NCBI GenBank assembly: GCA_963819185.1
Contig: CAWFVG010000004.1
Span: 248,001-312,000, forward strand
Reading direction: 5' to 3'
DNA: 64,000 bases
Source of the DNA: Palsa-187 sp963819185
GTDB lineage: Bacteria > Acidobacteriota > Terriglobia > Bryobacterales > Bryobacteraceae
The notes below the pieces were generated by a model. The model was not told the origin of the DNA. It saw only the letters and a program-made list of their open reading frames with translations, and did no database searches. Of the stretch, positions 17,162-25,520 are shown one piece after another (within the stretch, counting starts at the first letter, position 1; each line of letters starts with the position of its first letter). Both the position numbers and the translations under genes were made by a program.

Positions 17162-18484
17162 TTATTCGAATACTCGCGCGAAGATGCGGTTGACGTGGGC
17201 CAGTTGCCGGTCCACGGAAAAGGCTCGTTGAATCTTTTCAACCGATAGAAATGAAAGGACTATTGGATCGGACTCCAAGGCCGCGCGAAAGTCCCCTTCG
17301 TGCTCCCAGGCTTGCATGGCATGGCCCTGGACCACCCGGTACGCGTCCTCCCGGAGCATGCCCGCCGCAGCCAGATCCAGCAACACCTGCCCTGAGAAGA
17401 TCAACCCGCGAGTACTATCCAGGTTGCGGCGCATTCGTTGGGGGTAAACCCGCATGCCGTCGATCAGCCAGCGCGTCTTGGCCAGGAGATAGTCGGCCAG
17501 GATGGCCGAATCGGCCAGGATGACGCGTTCGACCGAGGAGTGGGAGATGTCGCGTTCATGCCACAGCGCGACGTTTTCGAGCGCGGCTTGAACGTTGGCG
17601 CGCACCACCCGCGCCAGACCGCAGATCTGCTCGCACACCACGGGATTGCGCTTATGGGGCATGGCCGAGGAGCCTTTTTGCCCTTGGCTGAACGGCTCCT
17701 CCGCTTCACGGACCTCAGTGCGCTGAAGATGGCGAATCTCCAGCGCGATCTTTTCGAGGGTGGCCGTCAGCAACCCGAGAGCGCCAACCCAGGCGGCGTG
17801 TCTATCGCGCGAGATGACCTGGCTGGCGATGGGGGCGGGCTGGAGGCCCAGACGCGCGCAGATTCGCTCCTCGGCCTCCGGACCGATGTGGCCGAAGGTT
17901 CCCACGGCTCCGGAGATTTTGCCGACGCGCAGATCCTCGGCAGCGGCCTCGAAACGCCGAAGGCCGCGGCGCAGCTCATCGAACCAATTGGCCAGCTTGA
18001 GGCCGAAGGTAATCGGCTCAGCGTGGATGCCATGGGTGCGGCCGATCTGCACGGTGTCTTTGAATTCCCACGCCCGGCGCTCCAGCGAAGCCAGCAGGGC
18101 CCGCGCTCCCGCCGCAATCAGACCGGAGGCTTCCTTCAATACCAGGGCCTGCGCGGTGTCGACCACATCGTTGGAGGTGAGCCCGTAGTGCAGCCATCTT
18201 GAAGCAGCGGCCTGACCGGCCGCTGCCAGCCGTTCGGAGACGGCGGTGGTGAAGGCGATGACGTCGTGCTTGACCTCGCGCTCGATGGCGTGGATGCGCT
18301 CCACGTCGGCGGGCGTGTGCGAAAAAGAGGCGTGGGCGCGCAGCGCGGAGGCGGCCTCAGCGGGAACTTCTCCGGTTTCCGCCAGGGCGTCGCTGGCGGC
18401 CAGCTCCACCGCGAGCCACTGATCGAAGCGATTCTGATCGCTAAAGATTCGGCCCATCTCGGGCCGGGTATAGCGTGGGATCAT
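17162..18484 (-). CDS. purB: Adenylosuccinate lyase
   Basis: Fumarase/aspartase-superfamily enzyme that catalyses two fumarate-eliminating steps of purine synthesis (SAICAR to AICAR, adenylosuccinate to AMP). The 440-residue length matches the short bacterial type. The N-terminus MIPRYTRPEMGRIFSDQNRF is typical. The active-site region includes YGLTSNDVVDTA, QIGRTHGIHAEPITFG and the signature SSAMPHKRNP loop. It is immediately downstream of the metallohydrolase gene (three-base gap), an unusual pairing, while purS lies just beyond on the other strand. Confidence 0.97.
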   Translation of the reverse strand: MIPRYTRPEMGRIFSDQNRFDQWLAVELAASDALAETGEVPAEAASALRAHASFSHTPADVERIHAIEREVKHDVIAFTTAVSERLAAAGQAAASRWLHYGLTSNDVVDTAQALVLKEASGLIAAGARALLASLERRAWEFKDTVQIGRTHGIHAEPITFGLKLANWFDELRRGLRRFEAAAEDLRVGKISGAVGTFGHIGPEAEERICARLGLQPAPIASQVISRDRHAAWVGALGLLTATLEKIALEIRHLQRTEVREAEEPFSQGQKGSSAMPHKRNPVVCEQICGLARVVRANVQAALENVALWHERDISHSSVERVILADSAILADYLLAKTRWLIDGMRVYPQRMRRNLDSTRGLIFSGQVLLDLAAAGMLREDAYRVVQGHAMQAWEHEGDFRAALESDPIVLSFLSVEKIQRAFSVDRQLAHVNRIFARVFE

Positions 18485-18487
18485 TTC

Positions 18488-19285
18488 CTAGTAAACGAAC
18501 GTTTCCGTCCCGTTGCGCTGATCCGCGAGCACCAGCTTGGTGAACAGATTTCGCCCGTTCAATGCCTGCGTCGCGGCTTGCTCCACCAAAGCGGGGTGGT
18601 TGTTGCTCTCGCTGATGTGCCCCAGGATGAGCGTGGAGGTGCGATAATCCAGCTCTTCCCGGATGAAGCTGGAGGCCGCGTCATTGGACAGATGCCCCAT
18701 GCGGCTCATCACGCGTTGCTTGATGGCCCAGGGATAGGGGCCGACCTTCAGCATCTCCAGATCGTGATTCGATTCGAGCAACAGAACGTCGGAGCCGCGC
18801 AGATGCACCCGTACCGAGTCCGGCAGATAGCCTAAGTCCGTGGCGATCGAAATCTTGACGCCTTCGGCGCGGAACGAGTACCCCACCGGATCCGCGGCGT
18901 CGTGAGGGATGCTGAAACTGGCGATATCGATATCGCCGATGGTGAAGCTCGAGCCCGCCTGAAACTGTTCCAGAATCGGCTCGCAATCGCCCCACGGGAC
19001 AGCGGGAGCAGTCAGATGAGTGATGTACACCGGCAACTGAAGGGTGCGCACGCTGGCCGGGTCCTCGCGCGGCTTGGCGAGAACCGGCAGACCGCCGATG
19101 TGGTCGTTGTGTTCGTGGGTAATCAGGATCGCGGTGAGCGAAGCCGGGTCGACTCCCAGGGCGGTGAGCTTTTCGAAGGTTTCCTTGCGGCTCAAGCCCG
19201 CGTCGACCAGCAGGCGGGTCCGGCTGGTGGAGACCAGGGTGCAATTGCCCGCGCTCGAAGAGGCTAAAACGGTGACGGAAACGAT
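18488..19285 (-). CDS. YycJ/WalJ-like metallo-beta-lactamase-fold hydrolase, apparent AUC start
   Basis: MBL-fold hydrolase of about 265 residues, related to YycJ-type enzymes (exonuclease-like, linked to cell division and DNA repair). The metal motif is LITHEHNDHIGG; later ligands include the Asp in IATDLGYL and the His of LILGHISESNNHP. The conserved opening VTVLASSSAGNCTLV and LLVDAGLSRKE lies upstream of the only canonical start (TTG at 19193-19195). No ATG, GTG or TTG occurs between an in-frame stop at 19298-19300 and that block. An AGGAG sequence at 19295-19299 is nine bases before an in-frame ATC at 19283-19285, which I take as the likely start. Confidence 0.8.
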   Translation of the reverse strand: MVSVTVLASSSAGNCTLVSTSRTRLLVDAGLSRKETFEKLTALGVDPASLTAILITHEHNDHIGGLPVLAKPREDPASVRTLQLPVYITHLTAPAVPWGDCEPILEQFQAGSSFTIGDIDIASFSIPHDAADPVGYSFRAEGVKISIATDLGYLPDSVRVHLRGSDVLLLESNHDLEMLKVGPYPWAIKQRVMSRMGHLSNDAASSFIREELDYRTSTLILGHISESNNHPALVEQAATQALNGRNLFTKLVLADQRNGTETFVY

Positions 19286-19445
19286 GGCGGAAAACTCCTA
19301 AGCTGAAGCCAGAGTACCGGCGGCAATCAACCTTCGTACTCTATACCTTTGCATGATACCCCACTAGAATGGAAGAGTGCCGTGTTGCAGCACCGCCGCG
19401 TAAGAGCGCCCCGTCCGCGCGGGCTAGAATAGGTTCATAACTTAT

Positions 19446-19691
19446 ATGAAGGCTCGCGTATTCGTTTCCTTCAAACCGACCGTGCTCGACCCGCAGGGGC
19501 AGACCATTCAACACGCTCTGAACGGGTTGGGGCACTCCAGCATTGCCGCGGTGCGGCAAGGCAAGTATTTTGAGATCGAGCTCGCCCCGGGGAGCGCTAG
19601 GGAGCAAGTGGCCAGGGAAATGGACCAGATCGCCCGGGACGTTCTGGCCAATCCAGTGATGGAAGACTATCGGGTGGAGTTTATAGACTAA
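19446..19691 (+). CDS. purS: Phosphoribosylformylglycinamidine synthase subunit PurS
   Basis: The 81-residue small subunit of the three-part FGAR amidotransferase, which bridges PurL and PurQ and channels ammonia in the fourth step of purine synthesis. Sequence is typical: ARVFVSFKPTVLDPQGQTI, the LGH motif, VRQGKYFEIEL and a C-terminal VMEDYRVEFID. purL and purQ are not in the window. The stop shares one base with the glmS start (TAATG), indicating translational coupling of two glutamine-amide-using pathways. A TAGAAT -10-like hexamer lies about 15 bases before the start. Confidence 0.94.
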   Translation: MKARVFVSFKPTVLDPQGQTIQHALNGLGHSSIAAVRQGKYFEIELAPGSAREQVAREMDQIARDVLANPVMEDYRVEFID

Positions 19692-21544
19692 TGTGCGGCA
19701 TTGTCGGCTATATCGGATCTCAACCAGCCGTTCCGATCATTCTGGACGGCTTGAAGCGCCTGGAGTACCGCGGCTATGATTCCGCGGGCCTGGCGGTTTT
19801 AGAAGACGGCAAATGCCTGGGCGTGCGGCGGGCGCAGGGCAAGCTGCGCAACCTGGAAGACGCGCTGCGGCTGAGCCCGGTCAACGGTGAATACGGCATC
19901 GGCCATACGCGCTGGGCGACCCATGGCCGTCCGACCGAAGAGAACGCGCACCCGCATCGCGATTGTCACGGCGACATCGTGGTGGTGCATAACGGCATTG
20001 TCGAAAATTACTTGACTCTGAAACATCAGTTGGTTGAGGAAGGCCACAAGTTCGTCACCGAAACCGATACGGAGGTGATCGCCCATCTGGTCGAGAAGTA
20101 CTTCGATGGGAATCTGGAGAACGCCGTGCGCGACGCGGTGCGGCAGTTGACCGGTGTGTTCGCGCTGAGCGTGATCTCCCGCAAGGACCCGGACAAGATC
20201 GTGGCTGCGCGCTCCGGGCCGCCGGTAGTGGTGGGTTTGGGCAACGGCGAATACTTCGTCGCCTCCGATGTGCCGGCGATTCTGGGTTACACGCGCGACA
20301 TGTTCTTCCTGGCCGACGGCGATATGGCCATTCTGACGCGCGAGGGCGTGCATCTCACCGATTTCAACGGGCGTCCGGTGAAGCGCCAGGTGTCGCACAT
20401 TTTGTGGGACCCCATCATGGCCGAAAAGGGGGGCTATAAGCACTTCATGCTCAAAGAAATCTTTGAGCAGCCGCGCGCCGTGCGCGACACCACTCTCGGC
20501 CGGGTGGGCCAGGAATCCGGGCGAATCTTTCTGGATGAGATGGATATCACGGAGCGCGAGTTCAAGGAGTTCCGGCAGGTGCGCATCGTGGCGTGCGGCA
20601 CCAGTTGGCACGCCGCGCTGGCCGGAAAGTTCATGATCGAGCGGCTGGCCAGAATTCCGGTGGAGGTGGATTACGGCAGCGAATTCCGCTACCGCGATCC
20701 GCTGGTGGGCAAGGACACGCTGACCATCGTGATCTCGCAGTCCGGCGAGACGGCGGACACTCTGGCGGCGCAGCGCGAGGCCAAGCACAAGGGCTCGAAG
20801 ACGCTGGCCATCTGCAACGTGGTGGGCTCCATGATCACGCGCGAGGCCGCCGGTACGCTGATCACGCACGCGGGTCCGGAGATTGGCGTGGCGTCGACCA
20901 AGGCGTTCACCGGCCAGTTGACGGCTCTGTTTCTGGTGGGCTTATATCTGGCGCAGGTGCGCGAGGCAGTCAGCCACGAGAGGTCGCTGAGGCTGGTGGA
21001 TAGGCTATTGCACATTCCGGTGCAGCTGGAAGAAATTCTGCGCCGCGATGCGATTTATGAGGAGCTGGCCAAGATCCTGTTCCGCGCGTCGGACTTCCTG
21101 TATCTTGGGCGGGGGATTCACTTCCCCATCGCACTCGAAGGCGCGCTCAAGCTCAAAGAGATCTCCTACATTCACGCGGAAGGCTATCCGGCGGGCGAGA
21201 TGAAACACGGCCCCAATGCGCTGATCGACGAGAACCTGCCCACCGTGGTGCTGGCGACGCGCGATTCCTCCGATGAGCAGAGCCGCATGATCTATGAAAA
21301 GACGCTCTCCAACATTCAGGAAGTAAAAGCGCGGGAGGGGATCGTGGTGGCGGTGGCGTGCGATGGCGACGAGGAAGTAGGCAAAGTGGCCGACCACGTG
21401 ATCCGCATCGGCTCGACTGACGACCTGCTGCTGCCCATCCTGGAAGTGGTGCCGTTGCAGTTGCTCGCCTATCACATTGCAGTAAGACGCGGGTGCGACG
21501 TGGATCAGCCGAGGAACCTGGCCAAGAGCGTCACGGTCGAATAG
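19691..21544 (+). CDS. glmS: Glutamine-fructose-6-phosphate aminotransferase (isomerizing)
   Basis: Makes glucosamine 6-phosphate from fructose 6-phosphate and glutamine, the entry to peptidoglycan and LPS amino sugars. At 617 residues it has full family length. Residue 2 is the nucleophilic Cys (MCGIVGYIG) of the N-terminal Ntn amidotransferase domain, with GIGHTRWATHG and VVVHNGIVENY. Two SIS isomerase domains follow (CGTSWHAAL and SQSGETADT in the first, YLGRGIHFPIALEGALKLKE in the second), ending in the expected DQPRNLAKSVTVE. Its 3' end overlaps the tail of the uma2 remnant on the other strand by 14 bases. No glmS ribozyme is recognisable upstream. Confidence 0.97.
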   Translation: MCGIVGYIGSQPAVPIILDGLKRLEYRGYDSAGLAVLEDGKCLGVRRAQGKLRNLEDALRLSPVNGEYGIGHTRWATHGRPTEENAHPHRDCHGDIVVVHNGIVENYLTLKHQLVEEGHKFVTETDTEVIAHLVEKYFDGNLENAVRDAVRQLTGVFALSVISRKDPDKIVAARSGPPVVVGLGNGEYFVASDVPAILGYTRDMFFLADGDMAILTREGVHLTDFNGRPVKRQVSHILWDPIMAEKGGYKHFMLKEIFEQPRAVRDTTLGRVGQESGRIFLDEMDITEREFKEFRQVRIVACGTSWHAALAGKFMIERLARIPVEVDYGSEFRYRDPLVGKDTLTIVISQSGETADTLAAQREAKHKGSKTLAICNVVGSMITREAAGTLITHAGPEIGVASTKAFTGQLTALFLVGLYLAQVREAVSHERSLRLVDRLLHIPVQLEEILRRDAIYEELAKILFRASDFLYLGRGIHFPIALEGALKLKEISYIHAEGYPAGEMKHGPNALIDENLPTVVLATRDSSDEQSRMIYEKTLSNIQEVKAREGIVVAVACDGDEEVGKVADHVIRIGSTDDLLLPILEVVPLQLLAYHIAVRRGCDVDQPRNLAKSVTVE

Positions 21545-21887
21545 CCCGGCCAGCCCAGAGTTCGTTGAGGTCCACGGCGGCGTCCGCGGCAAACTGTGGC
21601 GCAAGGGGTCCGCTGCCGTACGTTCCGGCGCCGATGAGTTTGCCGGATTCCAGCAACAGGCGGCGAACGCGCCGCTCCTCGGGATAAACCAGCCAGACTT
21701 CGGGTGCCGGGAGGGATTGGTAGTCCTCGATCACTCCTCGAGTTTCCCCTTGCGATTCGCGGGGGACATCACCTCCACCAGGAGCTCGGGTATCGCCGAG
21801 ACGTAATGCTCGTCTGCCAGGCTGTCCCGCATGTACACGCCCAGATCGGGAATCCGGTAAGTTAACGGGTCTCGCCGGATCAGTCAC
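21531..21887 (-). pseudogene. Uma2-family endonuclease remnant, truncated and frameshifted
   Basis: C-terminal half of an Uma2 (DUF820) protein, a PD-(D/E)XK-like family common in soil bacteria. One frame encodes LTYRIPDLGVYMRDS and AIPELLVEVMSPANRKGKLE; the next encodes GVIEDYQSLPAPEVWLVYPE to the stop at 21531. Adding one G to the GG at 21736-21737 (complement strand) joins the two into one reading frame. The N-terminal half is missing: coding similarity stops at the left inverted repeat of the adjacent insertion sequence and does not resume on its other side. The element or an associated deletion therefore disrupted the gene. Confidence 0.75.
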
Positions 21888-21888
21888 A

Positions 21889-21900
21889 ATGGGGGCGACC
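21889..21900 (+). repeat. Left inverted repeat of the IS element
   Basis: ATGGGGGCGACC, exactly complementary to 23558-23569. It marks the point where the uma2 reading frame is lost. ATCAGT occurs just outside it at 21879-21884. Confidence 0.75.
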
Positions 21901-21987
21901 AACCACCGAATCGCAGTAGTCGCGGGTTACGCTGCGAAGAGGTGAATCTAGCGGCGCAGAGCCGCATACGAAAGGAGTTGGTCGCTT

Positions 21988-23124
21988 ATGTCCAAAGTAC
22001 GCTTTGTTGGAATGGATGTCCATGCCGAGACGATCGCGGTAGCGGTCGCCGAGGCAGGCAGCACGGAGGTCCGGAGTTGGGGAACCATCCCGAATCGCCC
22101 AGAACCGGTGCGGAAGTTGATCCGCAAAATCGGAGAAGGCGCCAAGCTGAAGTGCTGCTACGAAGCCGGTCCGACGGGCTACGTTCTGTACTGGCAGCTC
22201 ACGCAACTGGGAGTGGAGTGCGAAGTAATCGCGCCGTCGTTGATCCCCACCAAGGCCGGGGACCGGGTGAAGACGGATCGGCGCGACGCCGAAAGGCTGG
22301 CGCGCTGTTACCGCGCCGGAGAGCTGACGCCGGTGTGGGTTCCGGACGAAGCGCATGAAGCGCTGCGCGATCTGGTGCGGGCGCGCGAAGCGGCCAAGCA
22401 GGATCAGCTGCGGCATCGCCATCAGTTGGGAAAGTTTCTGCTGCGTCACGGCAAGCGGCCGGTCGATGCGGGGCCGGCGTGGAGTGCGAAGTATCTGAAC
22501 TGGATTCGGATACACGCACGCTTCGATCAGCCCGCGCTGGAAGCCACCCTCGCCGATTACCTGCAGGAAGTCGAGCACGCGGCCGAACGGATTGTGCGGC
22601 TGGAGCAGTGCATCGAAGACGCAGTGGCGCACGCGGCTCCTGAAGTTCGCGCCGTGATCGACGCTTTGCAAGCCTTGCGCGGAGTGGCGCTGACGACCGC
22701 TGCAACGGTGGTCTCGGAGCTGGGCAGCCTGACACGCTTTGAAAATCCACGCCAGTTGATGGGCTACAGCGGTCTGGTGTCGCGCGAACATTCCAGTGGC
22801 AATCGGACCCAGCGCGGCGCGATCACCAAAACCGGCAACGCACATCTGCGCCGGGTGCTGGTGGAGGCGGCCTGGGCCTACCAGTATCGGCCTGCGGTGA
22901 ACGGCCGCCTGCTGAGAAGGCAGCGAGCGCTGGCGCTCAGCGAAGAAGCCAGGCGCATCTCCTGGAAGGCGCAGCAGCGACTGCACAAGCGCTATACCAC
23001 GCTGATGGCTCGCGGCAAACACAAGGGGCAGATTGTGACGGCGCTCGCCCGTGAAATGCTGGGCTTCTTGTGGGCCATTGCCGTCCATACCGAAGCGCAG
23101 TTCAAATCGGCCAAGGCAGCTTAA
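21988..23124 (+). CDS. IS110-family transposase (DEDD recombinase)
   Basis: A 378-residue transposase with the two domains of the family. The N-terminal RuvC-like DEDD domain shows GMDVHAETIAVAV (first Asp), CCYEAGPTGYVLY (Glu) and KTDRRDAERLARCYRAGEL (Asp pair). The C-terminal Transposase_20 domain has LRGVALTTAATVVSELG, MGYSGLVSREHSSGNRTQRG carrying the candidate catalytic Ser, and TKTGNAHLRRVLVEAAW. Such enzymes use a bridge RNA from the element's non-coding end to choose target and donor DNA. AAAGGAG upstream of the ATG is a good ribosome-binding site. The frame is intact, so the element may be active. Confidence 0.94.
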   Translation: MSKVRFVGMDVHAETIAVAVAEAGSTEVRSWGTIPNRPEPVRKLIRKIGEGAKLKCCYEAGPTGYVLYWQLTQLGVECEVIAPSLIPTKAGDRVKTDRRDAERLARCYRAGELTPVWVPDEAHEALRDLVRAREAAKQDQLRHRHQLGKFLLRHGKRPVDAGPAWSAKYLNWIRIHARFDQPALEATLADYLQEVEHAAERIVRLEQCIEDAVAHAAPEVRAVIDALQALRGVALTTAATVVSELGSLTRFENPRQLMGYSGLVSREHSSGNRTQRGAITKTGNAHLRRVLVEAAWAYQYRPAVNGRLLRRQRALALSEEARRISWKAQQRLHKRYTTLMARGKHKGQIVTALAREMLGFLWAIAVHTEAQFKSAKAA

Positions 23125-23557
23125 TTCACTTGTGACGGCTTTCTGGACAGCAGCGCCGATAACAGCCGAGGGCCCACGAAAAGGAGAACCCTCGACGACA
23201 ATTGTGCGGTACGGCCGCCAGGCCCAACCCGCGTCTTCAGTCCGAGGCAGCTCCCGACGAATCATGTTCCTGCGGTTTCGACCCGCGTATATCAGTGTGA
23301 TCAATCGTCGCGCTTGCTTCCCGGCTGTTATCGGCTCTGTTGTCCAAAAAAGAAGCTCAAAGCTCACCAGCGGGAATCTGTTCCCGCCAAGCCGCCCATC
23401 GAAACCAGGCTATTGCCAGAACGGTGCTCGCCGGCAAGGTACGCTTCGCTCCTTCCGGACCCTTGCCTGCTGCGCGCCGTTCTGGCTAATAGCAACCGCG
23501 ATGGGCGGCTCCGGCGAGAATCACTCAGATCACTGAGGCGCGAAAAATGTCTTGACA
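23125..23557 (+). ncRNA. IS 3' non-coding region with large hairpin; candidate guide (bridge) RNA
   Basis: No gene is seen in these 433 bases, but the right half is highly structured. A perfect 7-bp hairpin lies at 23370-23387. A long compound stem follows: 12 bp (23390-23401 with 23499-23510), then 16 bp with one bulge (23409-23424 with 23477-23493), then 7 bp (23433-23439 with 23461-23467). A further 5-bp hairpin, CTCAG/CTGAG, lies at about 23525-23538. IS110-group elements encode bridge/seek RNAs in a non-coding end, and the IS1111 group uses the 3' side, so position and structure both fit. Guide loops cannot be assigned by eye, and a nested palindromic repeat is the alternative. Confidence 0.5.
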
Positions 23558-23569
23558 GGTCGCCCCCAT
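23558..23569 (-). repeat. Right inverted repeat of the IS element
   Basis: Complement of ATGGGGGCGACC at 21889-21900. It ends one base before the stop codon (23571-23573) of the flanking TIGR03435 gene. ATCAGT follows directly at 23570-23575. Confidence 0.75.
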
Positions 23570-23570
23570 A

Positions 23571-25301
23571 TCAGTTGTCCGCCGGCTTCTCCTCAATGTG
23601 GTCGATGACCAGGACGGATTCGGGACGCTTGTGCATCTCCAGCTTCAGGCCGAGCTGCTTCTCGACTGCGTCGAAGATCGAAACCGCGCCGCTGGGGTCC
23701 GACGAAACTACCGCCGCCGCGACACCGCTCTTGCCGCCTCCGTTGCGGCCTCCTCCGCTTCCGCCAGCCTGATTTGGACCCGCAAGGTTCGGAGGGGTCG
23801 GGCTAAAGCTCAGGCTAAAATCCCAGGAGCCTTCGATTCCGCTCGCGTTCAGCACCGGGTAGCGGAAATATGGCCCCGCGATAGTTTGAAGCTGCTCCGC
23901 AAATTGCGCCACCGTGATGTTCTGGCAAGTGGCGATCATCGGCGGAGGACCTCCGTCCGGGACCCTTGGCGCGCGCGCCGTCTTACATCCCGTGTGATTC
24001 GCGGGGTCGGCTTTCTTGAGTTTTGGCTTAACCGCCACCAGTGTGTACGCATCCATGGGCCGGTCTTCATAGTGGACCTTCATCTTGAAGCGATCCATCA
24101 GCAGTGCGCGCATCATCGCCGGAACGTCATCAAGAGCGTAGGTTCGGACACCATTGCCGACGTCGATGGCGTCGGCAGCAGGCGCCTTCGCCACAATATC
24201 GAAGCGCGGCGAATCGCCGGTCACCCATTTTGGCAATCCAGGAACCTCCCAGCGAGGGTTCATTTCCCAAGCGTCAAAGATCATTTCGAACAGGGAGAGG
24301 CCGTGGCCCTCAAAACGCCCGCCGGGCAGAGTTTCCAGGGGTCCTGCCTCCGCTCCCGGCTTGCTCGGCCGCACCGACGCCACTTCGAACGCGGCCGGTG
24401 GAGGAGCCAGGGCTGTCTTCACCTCCGGCGAGTTCGCGGTGGGTTTTTCATTCACGCTGTCCACGACGAGGACTTGCATCGGGATCTTCGCCGGCTCCAG
24501 CTTTAGCCCGAGTTGCTTCTCGACTGCGTCGAAGAGGGTGATGCCGCCGGCGCCTGCTGACGGGAGAAGGCCCTTCGAGGTCCACTTGAGGTCGAAATCC
24601 CAGGCTCCTTTGAGACCGGTGGAGTTCAAGACGGGGCTGGATAGATACGCACCTCCCAATTGACGCAGGGTGGACGCAAATTCGTCCATGGTGACGTTGT
24701 GGCAGAAGACCACACGATCCCCACCCGGTGGCTGCGGCGGCTGGGGTTGGCATCCGCGTTCGCCGGAGCCGTCGGCTTCCTTCAATTTCGGTTTGCCTTT
24801 ACCTTCCGAAAGGACGAATCCCTGAACGGATCTGGTCTCTTGATGGACCGCCAGCTTGAAGCGGTCCGCCAGCAACGCCTGGAGCATCCGCCTGACTGTC
24901 GCAAGCGAGGTCGCGGGCGGGGTCTTGGCGATTACATCGAAGCGGTCGAAGTCGAGCCACGGCGGGCCGCCCACTACAGTGTCGGGATCGAGGCTGTAGG
25001 CCGTCTCGATCAGCTCCAGCATGGTTGCGTAGGGGACCTCGTACCGGCCTGCCCGAAAGACTCGCCAGCTAATTCCTGGGGGGCCCGAGGCGTGGACATC
25101 GGCGATTTGAAACCGAGGGGGGACGGTCTGAGGGTTTTGCCCAAAGGCCAAGGCAGCAACGGCGCTCATACGAGATAACCCAATGGCTATTGCCAAGGTG
25201 GAATTCCGGACACCACTGGGAATTGTGGGTGTCAGCCGCGCCAGGCGCGCCGTAGCCGCTCGCATGCCCGCGATGATAGCAATTCGTGCTCCGGAGAGCA
25301 T
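23571..25301 (-). CDS. TIGR03435 family protein with two tandem domains
   Basis: About 576 residues built from two copies of the TIGR03435 domain, a family expanded in Solibacter-type acidobacteria with no established function. Each copy has an N-terminal FEVASVRPS-like strand (FQIADVHASGP in copy one, FEVASVRPSKPG in copy two). Each also has a PxWxxxxRFDIxAK core (PPWLDFDRFDVIAK, LPKWVTGDSPRFDIVAK), an LxDRFKxxVHxE segment and a closing SIFDAVEKQLGLKLE block. A hydrophobic N-terminal stretch suggests export. The start is uncertain; ATG 25301 and several downstream ATGs are possible. A single-domain relative lies at 45694. Its stop codon touches the IS right end. Confidence 0.88.
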   Translation of the reverse strand: MLSGARIAIIAGMRAATARLARLTPTIPSGVRNSTLAIAIGLSRMSAVAALAFGQNPQTVPPRFQIADVHASGPPGISWRVFRAGRYEVPYATMLELIETAYSLDPDTVVGGPPWLDFDRFDVIAKTPPATSLATVRRMLQALLADRFKLAVHQETRSVQGFVLSEGKGKPKLKEADGSGERGCQPQPPQPPGGDRVVFCHNVTMDEFASTLRQLGGAYLSSPVLNSTGLKGAWDFDLKWTSKGLLPSAGAGGITLFDAVEKQLGLKLEPAKIPMQVLVVDSVNEKPTANSPEVKTALAPPPAAFEVASVRPSKPGAEAGPLETLPGGRFEGHGLSLFEMIFDAWEMNPRWEVPGLPKWVTGDSPRFDIVAKAPAADAIDVGNGVRTYALDDVPAMMRALLMDRFKMKVHYEDRPMDAYTLVAVKPKLKKADPANHTGCKTARAPRVPDGGPPPMIATCQNITVAQFAEQLQTIAGPYFRYPVLNASGIEGSWDFSLSFSPTPPNLAGPNQAGGSGGGRNGGGKSGVAAAVVSSDPSGAVSIFDAVEKQLGLKLEMHKRPESVLVIDHIEEKPADN

Positions 25302-25520
25302 TTCCTCAACTCTTAAGGAAATCCACGCATAGCCTTGCGTGCATCGGCCGCACACCTGGGCCGCTCACGCTCACCCCATTGGTGAGCTCTGCCGCCGGCC
25401 CATCTTATGGAAAGGCTGCTATTTCGCCGCGGCTCACAGCCCCGTACGCTCGTCTCCCTCCGAGCTGGGATTGCAGCCTTCGAATGGCTGGCATTCCGGC
25501 CTCCTGACGCGCCACGGATT

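Larger units (their letters stand above)
21889..23569 (+). mobile_element. IS110-family (IS1111-like) insertion sequence
   Basis: About 1.68 kb bounded by a perfect 12-base inverted repeat, ATGGGGGCGACC at 21889-21900 and its complement at 23558-23569. It contains one DEDD transposase gene and an unusually long 3' non-coding stretch (23125-23557). Subterminal inverted repeats with the long non-coding region on the transposase 3' side are features of the IS1111 group within IS110. The left end abuts a truncated uma2; the right end abuts the stop codon of a TIGR03435 gene. True ends may lie a few bases outside the repeats, as is usual for the group. Confidence 0.8.

Noticed and set aside
23553..23558. 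TTGACA as an outward-facing -35 box in the IS right end
   Set aside because: The gene to the right is on the opposite strand and no -10 follows at suitable spacing.
21879..23575. ATCAGT direct repeats as target-site duplication of the IS
   Set aside because: IS110-family insertion normally makes no duplication, the left copy is four bases from the repeat and the right copy touches it, and a six-base match can arise by chance.
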